Positions 1 through 5,700 of a stretch of DNA of 8,531 bases are shown here, piece by piece. The translations under genes and the position numbers were made by a program. Each line of letters begins with the position of its first letter. Position 1 is the stretch's first letter. This DNA comes from an uncultured Lachnoanaerobaculum sp. (lineage in GTDB: Bacteria > Bacillota > Clostridia > Lachnospirales > Lachnospiraceae): the NCBI RefSeq assembly GCF_938015485.1, contig NZ_CALLVU010000032.1, positions 1 through 8,531 on the forward strand, read 5' to 3'. The notes under the pieces are model-generated. The model did not search any database and was not told the origin of the DNA. It saw nothing but the letters and a program-made list of their open reading frames with translations.

Positions 1-120
1 AAAAACCTTAAGTAGCCCGGTTTCTATTTCTATATCTTTCTGTTCATATCCATTATACACATTATAAGCACATATAACTAATACAATACATATAACACCT
101 AACCCTATATACCATTTCAT
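1..120 (-). CDS. Small membrane-anchored protein, N-terminal part only (runs off the left edge)
   Basis: Forty codons are open from an ATG at 118-120 to the window edge, with no stop. Residues 4-19 (YIGLGVICIVLVICAY) form a strongly hydrophobic segment after a single lysine, so this is a signal anchor or uncleaved signal peptide. The following stretch (GYEQKDIEIETG) is polar and probably lies outside the membrane. A GGGAGG ribosome site lies at 133-138, but its 12-base distance to the ATG is long; the only closer in-frame candidate is an ATT codon at 124-126, which would be unusual. The gene follows another small membrane protein on the same strand and is probably co-transcribed with it. The family is not recognised. 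A small lipoprotein or orphan immunity protein are possible, but no lipobox is visible. Confidence 0.65.
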   Translation of the reverse strand, partial: MKWYIGLGVICIVLVICAYNVYNGYEQKDIEIETGLLKVF

Positions 121-132
121 TAAAATCTTGTA

Positions 133-138
133 CCTCCC
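133..138 (-). promoter_or_regulatory. Ribosome binding site of the left-edge membrane protein
   Basis: GGGAGG on the minus strand, 12 bases before the ATG at 118-120. The sequence is strong but the distance is longer than usual, so the true start of the downstream gene is slightly uncertain. Confidence 0.5.
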
Positions 139-150
139 TATAAACTATTC

Positions 151-225
151 CTAATCTATTCCGTCGCACATAGGATAGATATTCCTCATATAGATATACA
201 GTGCTTTACCGAATTCTAATTGGGT
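151..225 (-). pseudogene. Possible coding remnant directly after the three-helix membrane gene
   Basis: After the TAA at 226-228 the same frame stays open for 24 codons to a TAG at 151-153, reading TQLEFGKALYIYMRNIYPMC and then DGID. It has no start codon with a ribosome site. Its composition looks protein-like, with aromatic residues, a mixed charge pattern and two cysteine/methionine positions. It could be the C-terminal tail of an older protein to which the upstream membrane gene became joined, or chance: a 24-codon open stretch is not rare. Otherwise the 105-base gap between the two membrane genes holds only the next ribosome site; no terminator or promoter is evident. Confidence 0.25.
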
Positions 226-594
226 TTATCTGCTCTTACCACTTATAAAATCCTTCACTCTTTTCTTTAAAACCTCTATTACAAGAATAAATCCTCCTAT
301 TAAAAAAATATATATATACATTCTAAACAATATTTTAAAAATATACTCAACATTAGTTATATATGATATCCACAATAATATAAATACTATACTTTCACTA
401 ATTATAAGTACATATACTAACCAATATACTTTTTCATTCCTTGACCACAAAAAAAATAATATATTTGTATACTTATTAAGCTTTATCTTTCTATTATGTT
501 TTTCTATATCTGTTTTATCTATACTCCAACAACCTCCATAAAGTAATATATACAATGCAAAAGATATTAATAATAAAGTTAATATATCCGGCAT
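226..594 (-). CDS. Small three-helix membrane protein, unknown function
   Basis: A 122-residue protein with three hydrophobic segments, at about residues 3-22, 57-79 and 88-108. A charged loop (about 25-55, rich in K, N, D, E) separates the first two, and a basic C-terminus (KKRVKDFISGKSR) probably lies in the cytoplasm. The ATG at 592-594 has a strong AGGAG site six bases upstream (601-605), which overlaps the stop codon of the preceding gene remnant, as in a tight operon. The gene is extremely AT-rich: 47 G/C in 240 bases by hand count over 301-540, much lower than the Rhs fragment. No family is recognised. Small AT-rich multi-helix proteins downstream of Rhs tips are often immunity proteins, so an orphan immunity role is a reasonable guess from context only. 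Confidence 0.75.
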   Translation of the reverse strand: MPDILTLLLISFALYILLYGGCWSIDKTDIEKHNRKIKLNKYTNILFFLWSRNEKVYWLVYVLIISESIVFILLWISYITNVEYIFKILFRMYIYIFLIGGFILVIEVLKKRVKDFISGKSR

Positions 595-600
595 AAATTT

Positions 601-605
601 CTCCT
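601..605 (-). promoter_or_regulatory. Ribosome binding site overlapping an upstream stop codon
   Basis: AGGAG on the minus strand, six bases before the ATG at 592-594. It shares its first two bases with the TAG stop (604-606) of the degenerate gene upstream. The same stop/ribosome-site overlap occurs at 3359-3364. It fixes the start of the three-helix membrane protein and implies tight coupling in one transcript. Confidence 0.75.
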
Positions 606-814
606 ATTCTGTAAAGCATTTGCCCTTTTTAGTGGCTGGATTTATATACTTTTTAAACTTATCTTTCAGTTCTTCATCTAAGTTTCAGCATAAGTTTCTT
701 TATTTCACCCGGTACCCCTGCCATGACAAGCAGGGCACCAAGCATCATTGGAAGCAGTCTTTTAAAGTCCTTTGACATATCCTTATAAGACTCTTTTAAG
801 TCTTCATACTTGAC
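604..814 (-). pseudogene. Frameshifted C-terminal remnant of a higher-GC gene
   Basis: Two reading frames join to give a protein-like tail of about 70 residues. From 814 the frame reads VKYEDLKESYKDMSKDFKRL, a hydrophobic stretch LLPMMLGALLVMAGVP, then GEIKKLMLK, and stops at a TGA (674-676). One frame over, LDEELKDKFKKYINPATKKG and KCFTE continue to a TAG at 604-606. Only one frame shift between about 676 and 685 is needed. The 5' end is missing: the open frame begins immediately after the TAG of the upstream immunity-like gene, in the same frame. Line 721-780 has 26 G/C in 60 bases, close to the Rhs fragment and unlike the neighbouring AT-rich genes. The ancestral gene is not recognised; an Rhs-locus core component is inferred from composition and position. 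Confidence 0.55.
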
Positions 815-1279
815 CTATAGCAGTATTATCGTCTTTCCTTCTGATAACAAATATTGTAGCCTTTCTTTACATACATTTTGCTGACTTCTGCTCTCAAGTA
901 CAATTAAAATTGCCGGTAAGATCATAAGTATAACACTAATTATTACTCTACAACTTAAAAAGCCACTAGCCTCTCTCATTATATCTACATATAATTTGTA
1001 TACAAAAATAGAAATGTAGAGTATAAATAAAATTATACATATAGTTTCCGGAAATATTGTATATTCTATCTTACATACATTATCTTGTTCTTCTATGCTA
1101 CCTTTTACATAGCACAATCCAATATGCTTAAATCCACTTTTTTTACCTTGTAATATCATTTGAAATTTTTTACCTTTTAATGATTTCATGAAAGATAACT
1201 TGTCAAACATTTTCCATATTTCTGTTGTCGTTCTATTTGTTATACATGAACCATTTATTGTAAAGCTTATCATAAACAT
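815..1279 (-). CDS. Two-helix membrane protein, probable immunity protein of the adjacent toxin tip
   Basis: A 154-residue protein. Residues 1-76 are soluble and basic, with a KSLKGKKFQMILQGKKSGFKH region. Two membrane segments follow, at about 80-98 (ICIILFILYISIFVYKLYV) and 111-128 (RVIISVILMILPAILIVL), and then a short charged tail. The ATG at 1277-1279 has an AGGGAGA ribosome site five bases upstream, and the gene begins only 14 bases after the stop of the glycine-rich toxin-like module. In Rhs and other polymorphic toxin systems the gene directly after the C-terminal tip normally encodes the cognate immunity protein, and membrane immunity proteins usually face tips that act at or across the membrane. 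The family itself is not recognised, so the role rests on position, size and topology. The gene is intact although the toxin module before it is broken. Confidence 0.7.
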   Translation of the reverse strand: MFMISFTINGSCITNRTTTEIWKMFDKLSFMKSLKGKKFQMILQGKKSGFKHIGLCYVKGSIEEQDNVCKIEYTIFPETICIILFILYISIFVYKLYVDIMREASGFLSCRVIISVILMILPAILIVLESRSQQNVCKERLQYLLSEGKTIILL

Positions 1280-1284
1280 TTAAT

Positions 1285-1290
1285 CTCCCT
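1285..1290 (-). promoter_or_regulatory. Ribosome binding site of the immunity-like gene
   Basis: AGGGAG on the minus strand, five bases before the ATG at 1277-1279 and just after the TAG (1294-1296) of the toxin-like module. This is one of the strongest sites in the window and shows that the gene can still be translated on its own although the upstream frame is broken. Confidence 0.7.
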
Positions 1291-1293
1291 ATG

Positions 1294-1743
1294 CTAAACA
1301 TTGCTTTGGCAGAAATTATTAGAATTTGCTATCAACGATCCAGATCCAAAAGGATATGATAATCTCGGATTATGCCAATTAATTGGGGCTTCCCCATATA
1401 CCCATCCTTCTGATAACTGCTTATACCATGTAATTCCAACTCCTGCACCACCTCCAAGTCCCTCTCCAGCAATGATTTCACTATAAACAGGATTTAATGT
1501 TAATGCAGGTGCAATTGCTCCACCTTAAACACCTACTGCTAAATTAATTGAACCTCCAATAAATAATCCAGCATAATCCTCCGGATTTTTAACATTATAG
1601 ACATATCCTTTTGTTTCTGTGCAATCTATAATACCGGATAATTCCATACTTTTTCCAAAACCACCAAAAGAATACTCACAATACTTATCATTATCCATAA
1701 CAATTCCTCTACCAACTATTGCCAATCCAACACTCTTTGTCAT
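1294..1743 (-). pseudogene. Polymorphic-toxin C-terminal tip (Rhs tip), broken by an in-frame TAA
   Basis: One frame runs from about 1743 to a TAG at 1294-1296, interrupted once by a TAA at 1525-1527. The first part is about 72 codons: TKSVGLAIVGRGIVMDNDKY early, KNPEDYAGLFIGGSINLAVG before the TAA. The second is 76 codons: GGAIAP after the TAA, then GEGLGGGAGVGITWYKQLSE and a tail ending FCQSNV. Both parts share a glycine-rich, aromatic style, so one substitution (for example TCA to TAA) explains the break. The ATG at 1741-1743 has no ribosome site and lies where Rhs sequence ends, so this is a tip once fused to an Rhs core, not a separate gene. An immunity-like gene follows after 14 bases. 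The toxin activity is not recognised and no catalytic motif is evident. Confidence 0.6.
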
Positions 1744-2146
1744 AAGTATAATCCACTCTTTTATTTCCTGATGTAAGGCTTGTCAGCCTTAAATATTTAT
1801 CGTATTCATATGATACACTACTTCCGTCAGGATATAATGTCTTTAATCTCTCACCATTCTTTCCGTATCTATAGCTGACTTCTTCACCGTTATAATCCAC
1901 TACCTTTGTGGCTCTGCCAAACTTATCACCTTCTATATTTTTAGTACCGAGTGCATCCTTTACCTGACTCAACTGTCTTAAGCTGTTGTAGGTGTACTCC
2001 ACACTTTTCCCATCATTGTATATAATGCTTTTGATATCTCCGGCTTCCGTGTAGGAATAGGCGGTATTATAACCTTCTCTGTCTTCCTTTTCTATCACTC
2101 TTCCTAAAAGGTTATATGAAAGTACGAAAATATGATTAAACCCCAC
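1709..2146 (-). pseudogene. Rhs/YD-repeat protein, internal fragment
   Basis: About 135 residues carry roughly six YD repeats: YNTAYSYTEAGDIKSIIYND, VEYTYNSLRQL, DKFGRATKVVDYNGEE, VSYRYGKNGERL, VSYEYDKYLRL and VDYTYDKE. This is the beta-cage shell of Rhs proteins, which encloses a C-terminal toxin. Known Rhs proteins are well over 1000 residues, and this piece lacks both the N-terminal part and the conserved end of the core. The real Rhs similarity starts at about LSYNLLGRV (near 2123); the residues before it and the GTG at 2144-2146 are not Rhs-like and no ribosome site supports that start. At the other end it reads CWIGNSW and stops at 1709-1711, because it joined the toxin tip out of frame near 1735-1750. 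Bases 1861-2100 have 97 G/C in 240, twice the density of the membrane gene at 301-540. Confidence 0.85.
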
Positions 2147-2441
2147 ATCAATTCCAATGTTCTTAAATGCTCTACTTCACCTTCATACTTGATGTCCAAA
2201 AATACAGTGGTTTTCCATTCTTATCTATTATGATATATACCCTTTTATTACTATGTAATGAGTATATGTTACTTCTATACCACCCCTTTTCACTAATATA
2301 ATATGAGTAGATTTCCCAACTTTCTTTATCTGAGTAATCTTGTTCATCACTTGTATTTTTTAAATAACTCATAACGTATCTGTACGCCAGATCATCTACT
2401 GTATCATATCTAACATGCTGTATTCCACTATATCCAAACCT
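2104..2441 (-). pseudogene. 3' remnant of an unrelated gene (immunity-like?), probably frameshifted
   Basis: From about 2441 one frame reads RFGYSGIQHVRYDTVDDLAY, then RYVMSYLKNTSDEQ, a stretch rich in Y, S, K and D (EIYSYYISEKGWYRSNIYS) and IIIDKNGKPLYF, ending at a TAG (2172-2174). If one T is added to the five-T run (2198-2202 on the plus strand), the protein instead continues LDIKYEGEVEHLRTLELMWG to a TAG at 2104-2106, inside the Rhs sequence. That longer reading looks more protein-like than the short WTSSMKVK end. There is no start with a ribosome site: the 5' end was lost where the frame meets the truncated DcrB-like gene. Size and place, next to Rhs pieces, suggest an old immunity or orphan-module gene, but no family is recognised. 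Confidence 0.5.
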
Positions 2442-2608
2442 ATAAAAGATAAAGGGGTGTATATGGATATGACATCATTAAAGTATGAAGCTTTTATAAA
2501 AATCTCAAGCTTACCATCTATAAAATAGCCTTCTTTTAGAGACACATCTTCATTCCCACAGTGTTCTAATTTAAGTGGAATAATCTTTTCATCGATATAG
2601 TTGCTCAT
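2396..2608 (-). pseudogene. Truncated second copy of the DcrB-like protein
   Basis: The 70-residue product copies the first 55 or so residues of the intact 195-residue protein at 3362-3949: MSNYIDEKIIPLK against MKNYYDKQIIPLK, SLKEGYFIDGKLE against SLDTGYYIEGRLE, and YFNDVISIYTPLSFI against YFDDLLSIYIPESFI. After SFI the similarity ends at once, and 15 unrelated residues lead to a TAG at 2396-2398. The break is near 2439-2449, where both copies share TCTTTTATAG. The start is sound: ATG at 2606-2608 with GAGAGGG five bases upstream (2614-2620), 24 bases after the preceding LRR gene. The core and C-terminal helix of the family are missing, so the product is unlikely to work. It lies just before the Rhs fragment, where a chaperone-like gene would be expected. 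Confidence 0.7.
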
Positions 2609-2632
2609 AGTAGCCCTCTCAATAAATTCAAC

Positions 2633-3352
2633 TTAATAATACTCTATAATAACCCCGGACTCATATTTAATATCCAAATGGAAGCTTTCAGGTAACTTGA
2701 TTTTATTTAATTTTATACATTCATCAAAAAGATAACCTTCTGCATCTATATACTGTAGCGATTTTGGGAATTTTACTTCTTCTAAATCCATCGCTCCCAT
2801 AAAAGCTTCACCACCTAAGTATATTAAACCCTCCGGTAATTCTACATTTTTTAGACCTGTATAGCAAAATGCCATTTCTCCTATTTTTTTTATGCTTTCA
2901 GGAAATTCTATGTACTGCAAATTACTGCATCCTGCAAAAGCAGCTATTCCAATATTTTCCAGTTTTTTATTTAAATGTACTGTTCTTAAGTTTTCACAAC
3001 TTTCAAAACAAAATAGTGGGATTTCTACTAAATTTTCCGACAACTCTACTTCTGTTAAATTTTTACATCCCGAAAATGCAGCTGAATTAATTTTAACTAC
3101 ACTGTTAGATATAATAATTTTTTGAGGTTCAGAACAATTTTTAAAAGCATTCTCTCCAATTTCCATTACCCCATCAGGAATTTTAATTTCCTTCTTTGGC
3201 ATTATATATGCTGAAATACCCATTTTGTATTTAATTAAAACATTATTTTCAATTAAAAATTTAGATTGAAAATTTAAAATTATATAACATAAGATACCAC
3301 ATATAAACAAAGTAATTAAAACATTATTATACTTTTTACTATTATATACCAT
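2633..3352 (-). CDS. Short membrane-anchored BspA/LRR_5-type leucine-rich repeat protein
   Basis: A 239-residue protein with a membrane anchor at residues 9-28 after a basic N-terminus, a linker (about 29-56), and some seven LRR_5 repeats of about 23 residues to about residue 220. Typical units are KIPDGVMEIGENAFKNC and EFPESIKKIGEMAF. The last repeat carries an extra DAEGYLFDEC turn, and the chain ends in VIIEYY. BspA-type repeats form curved solenoids used in binding to host or bacterial surfaces; here the array should face the outside. AGGAG (3359-3363) lies six bases before the ATG and overlaps the stop of the DcrB-like gene, so the two are translated from one message. It lacks the W/Y...KY inserts of its longer relatives and may be a shortened duplicate of the 569-residue LRR gene. 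Confidence 0.85.
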   Translation of the reverse strand: MVYNSKKYNNVLITLFICGILCYIILNFQSKFLIENNVLIKYKMGISAYIMPKKEIKIPDGVMEIGENAFKNCSEPQKIIISNSVVKINSAAFSGCKNLTEVELSENLVEIPLFCFESCENLRTVHLNKKLENIGIAAFAGCSNLQYIEFPESIKKIGEMAFCYTGLKNVELPEGLIYLGGEAFMGAMDLEEVKFPKSLQYIDAEGYLFDECIKLNKIKLPESFHLDIKYESGVIIEYY

Positions 3353-3358
3353 TGCAAG

Positions 3359-3363
3359 CTCCT
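3359..3363 (-). promoter_or_regulatory. Ribosome binding site overlapping the stop of the DcrB-like gene
   Basis: AGGAG on the minus strand, six bases before the ATG at 3350-3352. The TAG stop of the upstream gene (3362-3364) supplies its first two bases. It fixes the LRR start and argues for coupled translation of the pair. Confidence 0.75.
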
Positions 3364-3949
3364 ATTCATTTGTCTGCTTTCTTATCGGTATTATATTTTG
3401 AAGTATGTCATTCACAGCTTTTTTCCATGTCCATGCCAATGGCTCCCTACAATTAAACATGACCTGTACTGTTTCTCTACCTATCTTCCCCAGACCCGTT
3501 TTATGATATATTCTCTCATCTATTCCGGGTATAATAAAATCAAAGCAATACATTTTTACAAAGCCGTCATTATCAAATTCATCATATTCTAAAAACTTTA
3601 TACCATTATGTGCTTTCGAAAGCAGATTTTTAAAATCAGTTACCAAAGTTTTTACTTCTGTATCTTCACCGACTTTAAGAAGGCTAATGCTTAGATTTAC
3701 ATCTCCGGCAATGTTTGTTTTTATTATCTCAGGTCTAAAATAGGTAGGATATTTTATTTCTTTTATTTCATCCGGCATATCTATAAAAGATTCAGGAATA
3801 TATATACTTAACAAGTCATCAAAGTACTGTTCTTTGCTAAAAGTTTCAAGTCTACCTTCTATATAGTATCCCGTATCCAAAGACATAGATTCAGCTTCAG
3901 AGTTTCTTACTTTTAGAGGGATGATTTGCTTATCATAATAATTTTTCAT
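3362..3949 (-). CDS. Soluble protein with possible DcrB/PsbP-like fold, candidate Rhs adaptor/chaperone
   Basis: A 195-residue protein without signal peptide or membrane segment, so cytoplasmic. The layout is an N-terminal extension with GYYIEGRLETF (28-38), a strand-rich part (SIYIPESFIDMPDEIKEIKY, 48-67, then FRPEIIKTN and VNLSISLLK), a helix (about 98-112), further strands (KMYCFDFIIPG, TVQVMFNC) and a closing helix (LAWTWKKAVNDILQNI). This order, a P-x-x-F strand start followed by strand-helix-strand-helix, resembles the DcrB/PsbP/DUF1795 fold. In proteobacteria DUF1795 (Eag) proteins are adaptors that load Rhs and related toxins into type VI secretion systems. That comparison is my inference from pattern, not a confirmed hit. 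The ATG at 3947-3949 has AAGGTG five bases upstream. The gene lies 21 bases after one LRR gene and 9 before the next, and a truncated paralogue sits at 2396-2608 upstream of the Rhs fragment. Confidence 0.7.
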   Translation of the reverse strand: MKNYYDKQIIPLKVRNSEAESMSLDTGYYIEGRLETFSKEQYFDDLLSIYIPESFIDMPDEIKEIKYPTYFRPEIIKTNIAGDVNLSISLLKVGEDTEVKTLVTDFKNLLSKAHNGIKFLEYDEFDNDGFVKMYCFDFIIPGIDERIYHKTGLGKIGRETVQVMFNCREPLAWTWKKAVNDILQNIIPIRKQTNE

Positions 3950-3954
3950 AGTAT

Positions 3955-3960
3955 CACCTT
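3955..3960 (-). promoter_or_regulatory. Ribosome binding site of the DcrB-like gene
   Basis: AAGGTG on the minus strand, five bases before the ATG at 3947-3949, inside the 21-base gap after the preceding LRR gene. It supports independent translation within one operon. Confidence 0.65.
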
Positions 3961-3970
3961 TATTATAATT

Positions 3971-5680
3971 CTAGTAGTATTTTATCCTTGCTCTTCCTCT
4001 ATAAATAAACATTCCACTCAAATGATTTGGTACTGCTATATTTTTATAATTATCAAATATGCCGTTACCAAATACCTCTACTTGAACTCGCTCTACACTT
4101 TCAGGAACATAAATTTCTCTTAAATTTTTACAAGATGAAAACACATCATACCCCAAATATTGCACACCGTCAGGTATAACAGCAAAGGATAAATTACTAC
4201 AATTTTCAAATGCCCTATCTCCAATTATTTTAATTCCCTTTGCAAAATCTAAACTGTAAATTTTCGTACCTTCAAAAGCCAAATCTCCTATCATAGTCGT
4301 ACCCTCTTTAAGTTTTATATCGGTCTTTTTCTTATCTAAGCATTCTATAAGTACATTGCCTACATATTTACATCCGCCCACTTCTTCTTGACTGCTGTAC
4401 CAAGGGGTATCATCTAATGCATTATAACCGACAAAACTTACACCGGAAGAATCACCTATATCAGCCAATTTTTTACAGCCCTCAAAAGCTCCATCACCTA
4501 TATATCTTGTTTTATCATTTAAATTAATCGACCTTAAATTTTCACATTCACCAAATGAACCATCTAAAATATCTTTTAAGTCTGATCCCAACACCACTTC
4601 CTTTAAATTTTTACATTGATGAAAACTATACTGTGGTAATGACCTTAGCTTATCCGGTAATACTATTCTTTCAAGAGAATCACATGCTTCAAATACGTTA
4701 TTTCCCATTAACTCCACATTATCCGGTATATCTATATATGACAGTTTTTGGCAACAACTGAATGCAGACTCCCCTATAACTGTTAAGCTTTCCGGAAGAA
4801 CAACTTCCTCAAGTGTAGGCGAGTCAAAAAAAGCTCCTCCTGCTATACTTTTAATCCCGTCTTTAACTGTTACCTTACTCTCATTTCCTTCATACTCCAT
4901 TAAAATATTAAAAAAATATTTATATCCATCATCTGTCGGAAGTTTTGATAACCATAAAGTATTTATAAAAGCTTCCGCCCCCAACAAGATATCTTCTCTG
5001 TTTAAGACAACTTCTTTCAAGTTTTTACAATCCATAAAGGCTCGACTTCCTATAGTTTGAGTATTAAAAGGTATATAAATCTTTTCAAGACTTGTACAAT
5101 TATAAAAAGCTTCATCCTGTATTTCCTTTGAGTTTTTGGATAATTGTACCTCTTTTAGTGAAGTACAATTTTTAAAAGTCCATAAACCTATATATGTTTT
5201 TGACTCTGAAAAATCAACTTTTTTTAAGTTTACACAACCTGCAAAGCTTCCCCCGATTAAATATTCCAAGGAATTCGGAAATACTATATCTTCTAAACTC
5301 TCACATCCAAAAAACGAAAAAGAACCTATTTTCTTTAGCCCTTGTGGAAATTTAATTCTCTTCAACCCGGTACAACCCGCAAAAGCATAATCTTCTATAC
5401 TAACCAGCGATTCAGGCAAAACCACCTCTTCAATATCTGTATTATCTATAAAAGCACTTGTACCTATACTTTTAACTCCTTCAGGAATAATCAGTATTTT
5501 GGATCTCTCATCTTTATTTATAATACCTCTTTTTATTCCCCTTACAGTACTATTATATATAACCATATGTTCAAATAATATATTTCTTACACAATATTGT
5601 AATGCGGCAGTAAAAATAATTATCAAAATAAAGGCGATAATTATCCTTTTTTTCAAATATCCTTTCCTTAATAATTTCAC
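3971..5680 (-). CDS. Membrane-anchored BspA/LRR_5-type leucine-rich repeat protein, about 569 residues
   Basis: A basic N-terminus (KLLRKGYLKKR) precedes a membrane anchor (IIIAFILIIIFTAALQY, about residues 12-29), a linker, and about 18 LRR_5 repeats such as VLPESLVSIEDYAFAGCTGL. Two inserts, near residues 241-271 (TLWLSKLP...GYKYFFNIL) and 424-453 (TPWYSS...GGCKYVGNVL), divide the repeats into three blocks. The chain ends RARIKYY. The array should lie outside the cell as a binding surface; the ligand is unknown. Two starts are possible. The GTG at 5678-5680 has AAGGGT six bases upstream (5687-5692) and is preferred. An ATG at 5699-5701 would add seven residues, has no ribosome site, but overlaps the stop of a mini-ORF as TAATG and could be coupled to it. 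No lipobox is visible. The next gene follows after 21 bases. Confidence 0.85.
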   Translation of the reverse strand: MKLLRKGYLKKRIIIAFILIIIFTAALQYCVRNILFEHMVIYNSTVRGIKRGIINKDERSKILIIPEGVKSIGTSAFIDNTDIEEVVLPESLVSIEDYAFAGCTGLKRIKFPQGLKKIGSFSFFGCESLEDIVFPNSLEYLIGGSFAGCVNLKKVDFSESKTYIGLWTFKNCTSLKEVQLSKNSKEIQDEAFYNCTSLEKIYIPFNTQTIGSRAFMDCKNLKEVVLNREDILLGAEAFINTLWLSKLPTDDGYKYFFNILMEYEGNESKVTVKDGIKSIAGGAFFDSPTLEEVVLPESLTVIGESAFSCCQKLSYIDIPDNVELMGNNVFEACDSLERIVLPDKLRSLPQYSFHQCKNLKEVVLGSDLKDILDGSFGECENLRSINLNDKTRYIGDGAFEGCKKLADIGDSSGVSFVGYNALDDTPWYSSQEEVGGCKYVGNVLIECLDKKKTDIKLKEGTTMIGDLAFEGTKIYSLDFAKGIKIIGDRAFENCSNLSFAVIPDGVQYLGYDVFSSCKNLREIYVPESVERVQVEVFGNGIFDNYKNIAVPNHLSGMFIYRGRARIKYY

Positions 5681-5686
5681 TGTTTC

Positions 5687-5692
5687 ACCCTT
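5687..5692 (-). promoter_or_regulatory. Ribosome binding site favouring the GTG start of the 569-residue LRR gene
   Basis: AAGGGT on the minus strand, six bases before the GTG at 5678-5680. The longer reading from the ATG at 5699-5701 lacks such a site, so this motif is the main reason for the shorter start. Confidence 0.55.
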
Positions 5693-5700
5693 TCTGTGCA

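Noticed and set aside
716..735. CCCTGC/GCAGGG inverted repeat with an 8-base loop as terminator
   Set aside because: It has a six-base-pair stem, no T-run on either side, and falls inside the coding remnant at 604-814.
1301..1486. 61-codon proline-rich open frame on the plus strand
   Set aside because: It is antisense to the glycine-rich toxin tip; glycine codons read as proline on the other strand. It has no supporting ribosome site.
1741..1743. ATG as independent start of the toxin module
   Set aside because: No Shine-Dalgarno site precedes it, and the bases around it come from the Rhs sequence VDYTYDK read in another frame.
2869..3125. Two overlapping plus-strand open frames opposite the short LRR gene
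   Set aside because: They are antisense shadows of the repeats, overlap one another and have no gene-like features.
5560..5650. Lipobox (TAALQYC) after the anchor of the 569-residue LRR protein
   Set aside because: Q and Y before the cysteine do not fit a lipobox, where small residues are needed; a plain membrane anchor explains the segment.
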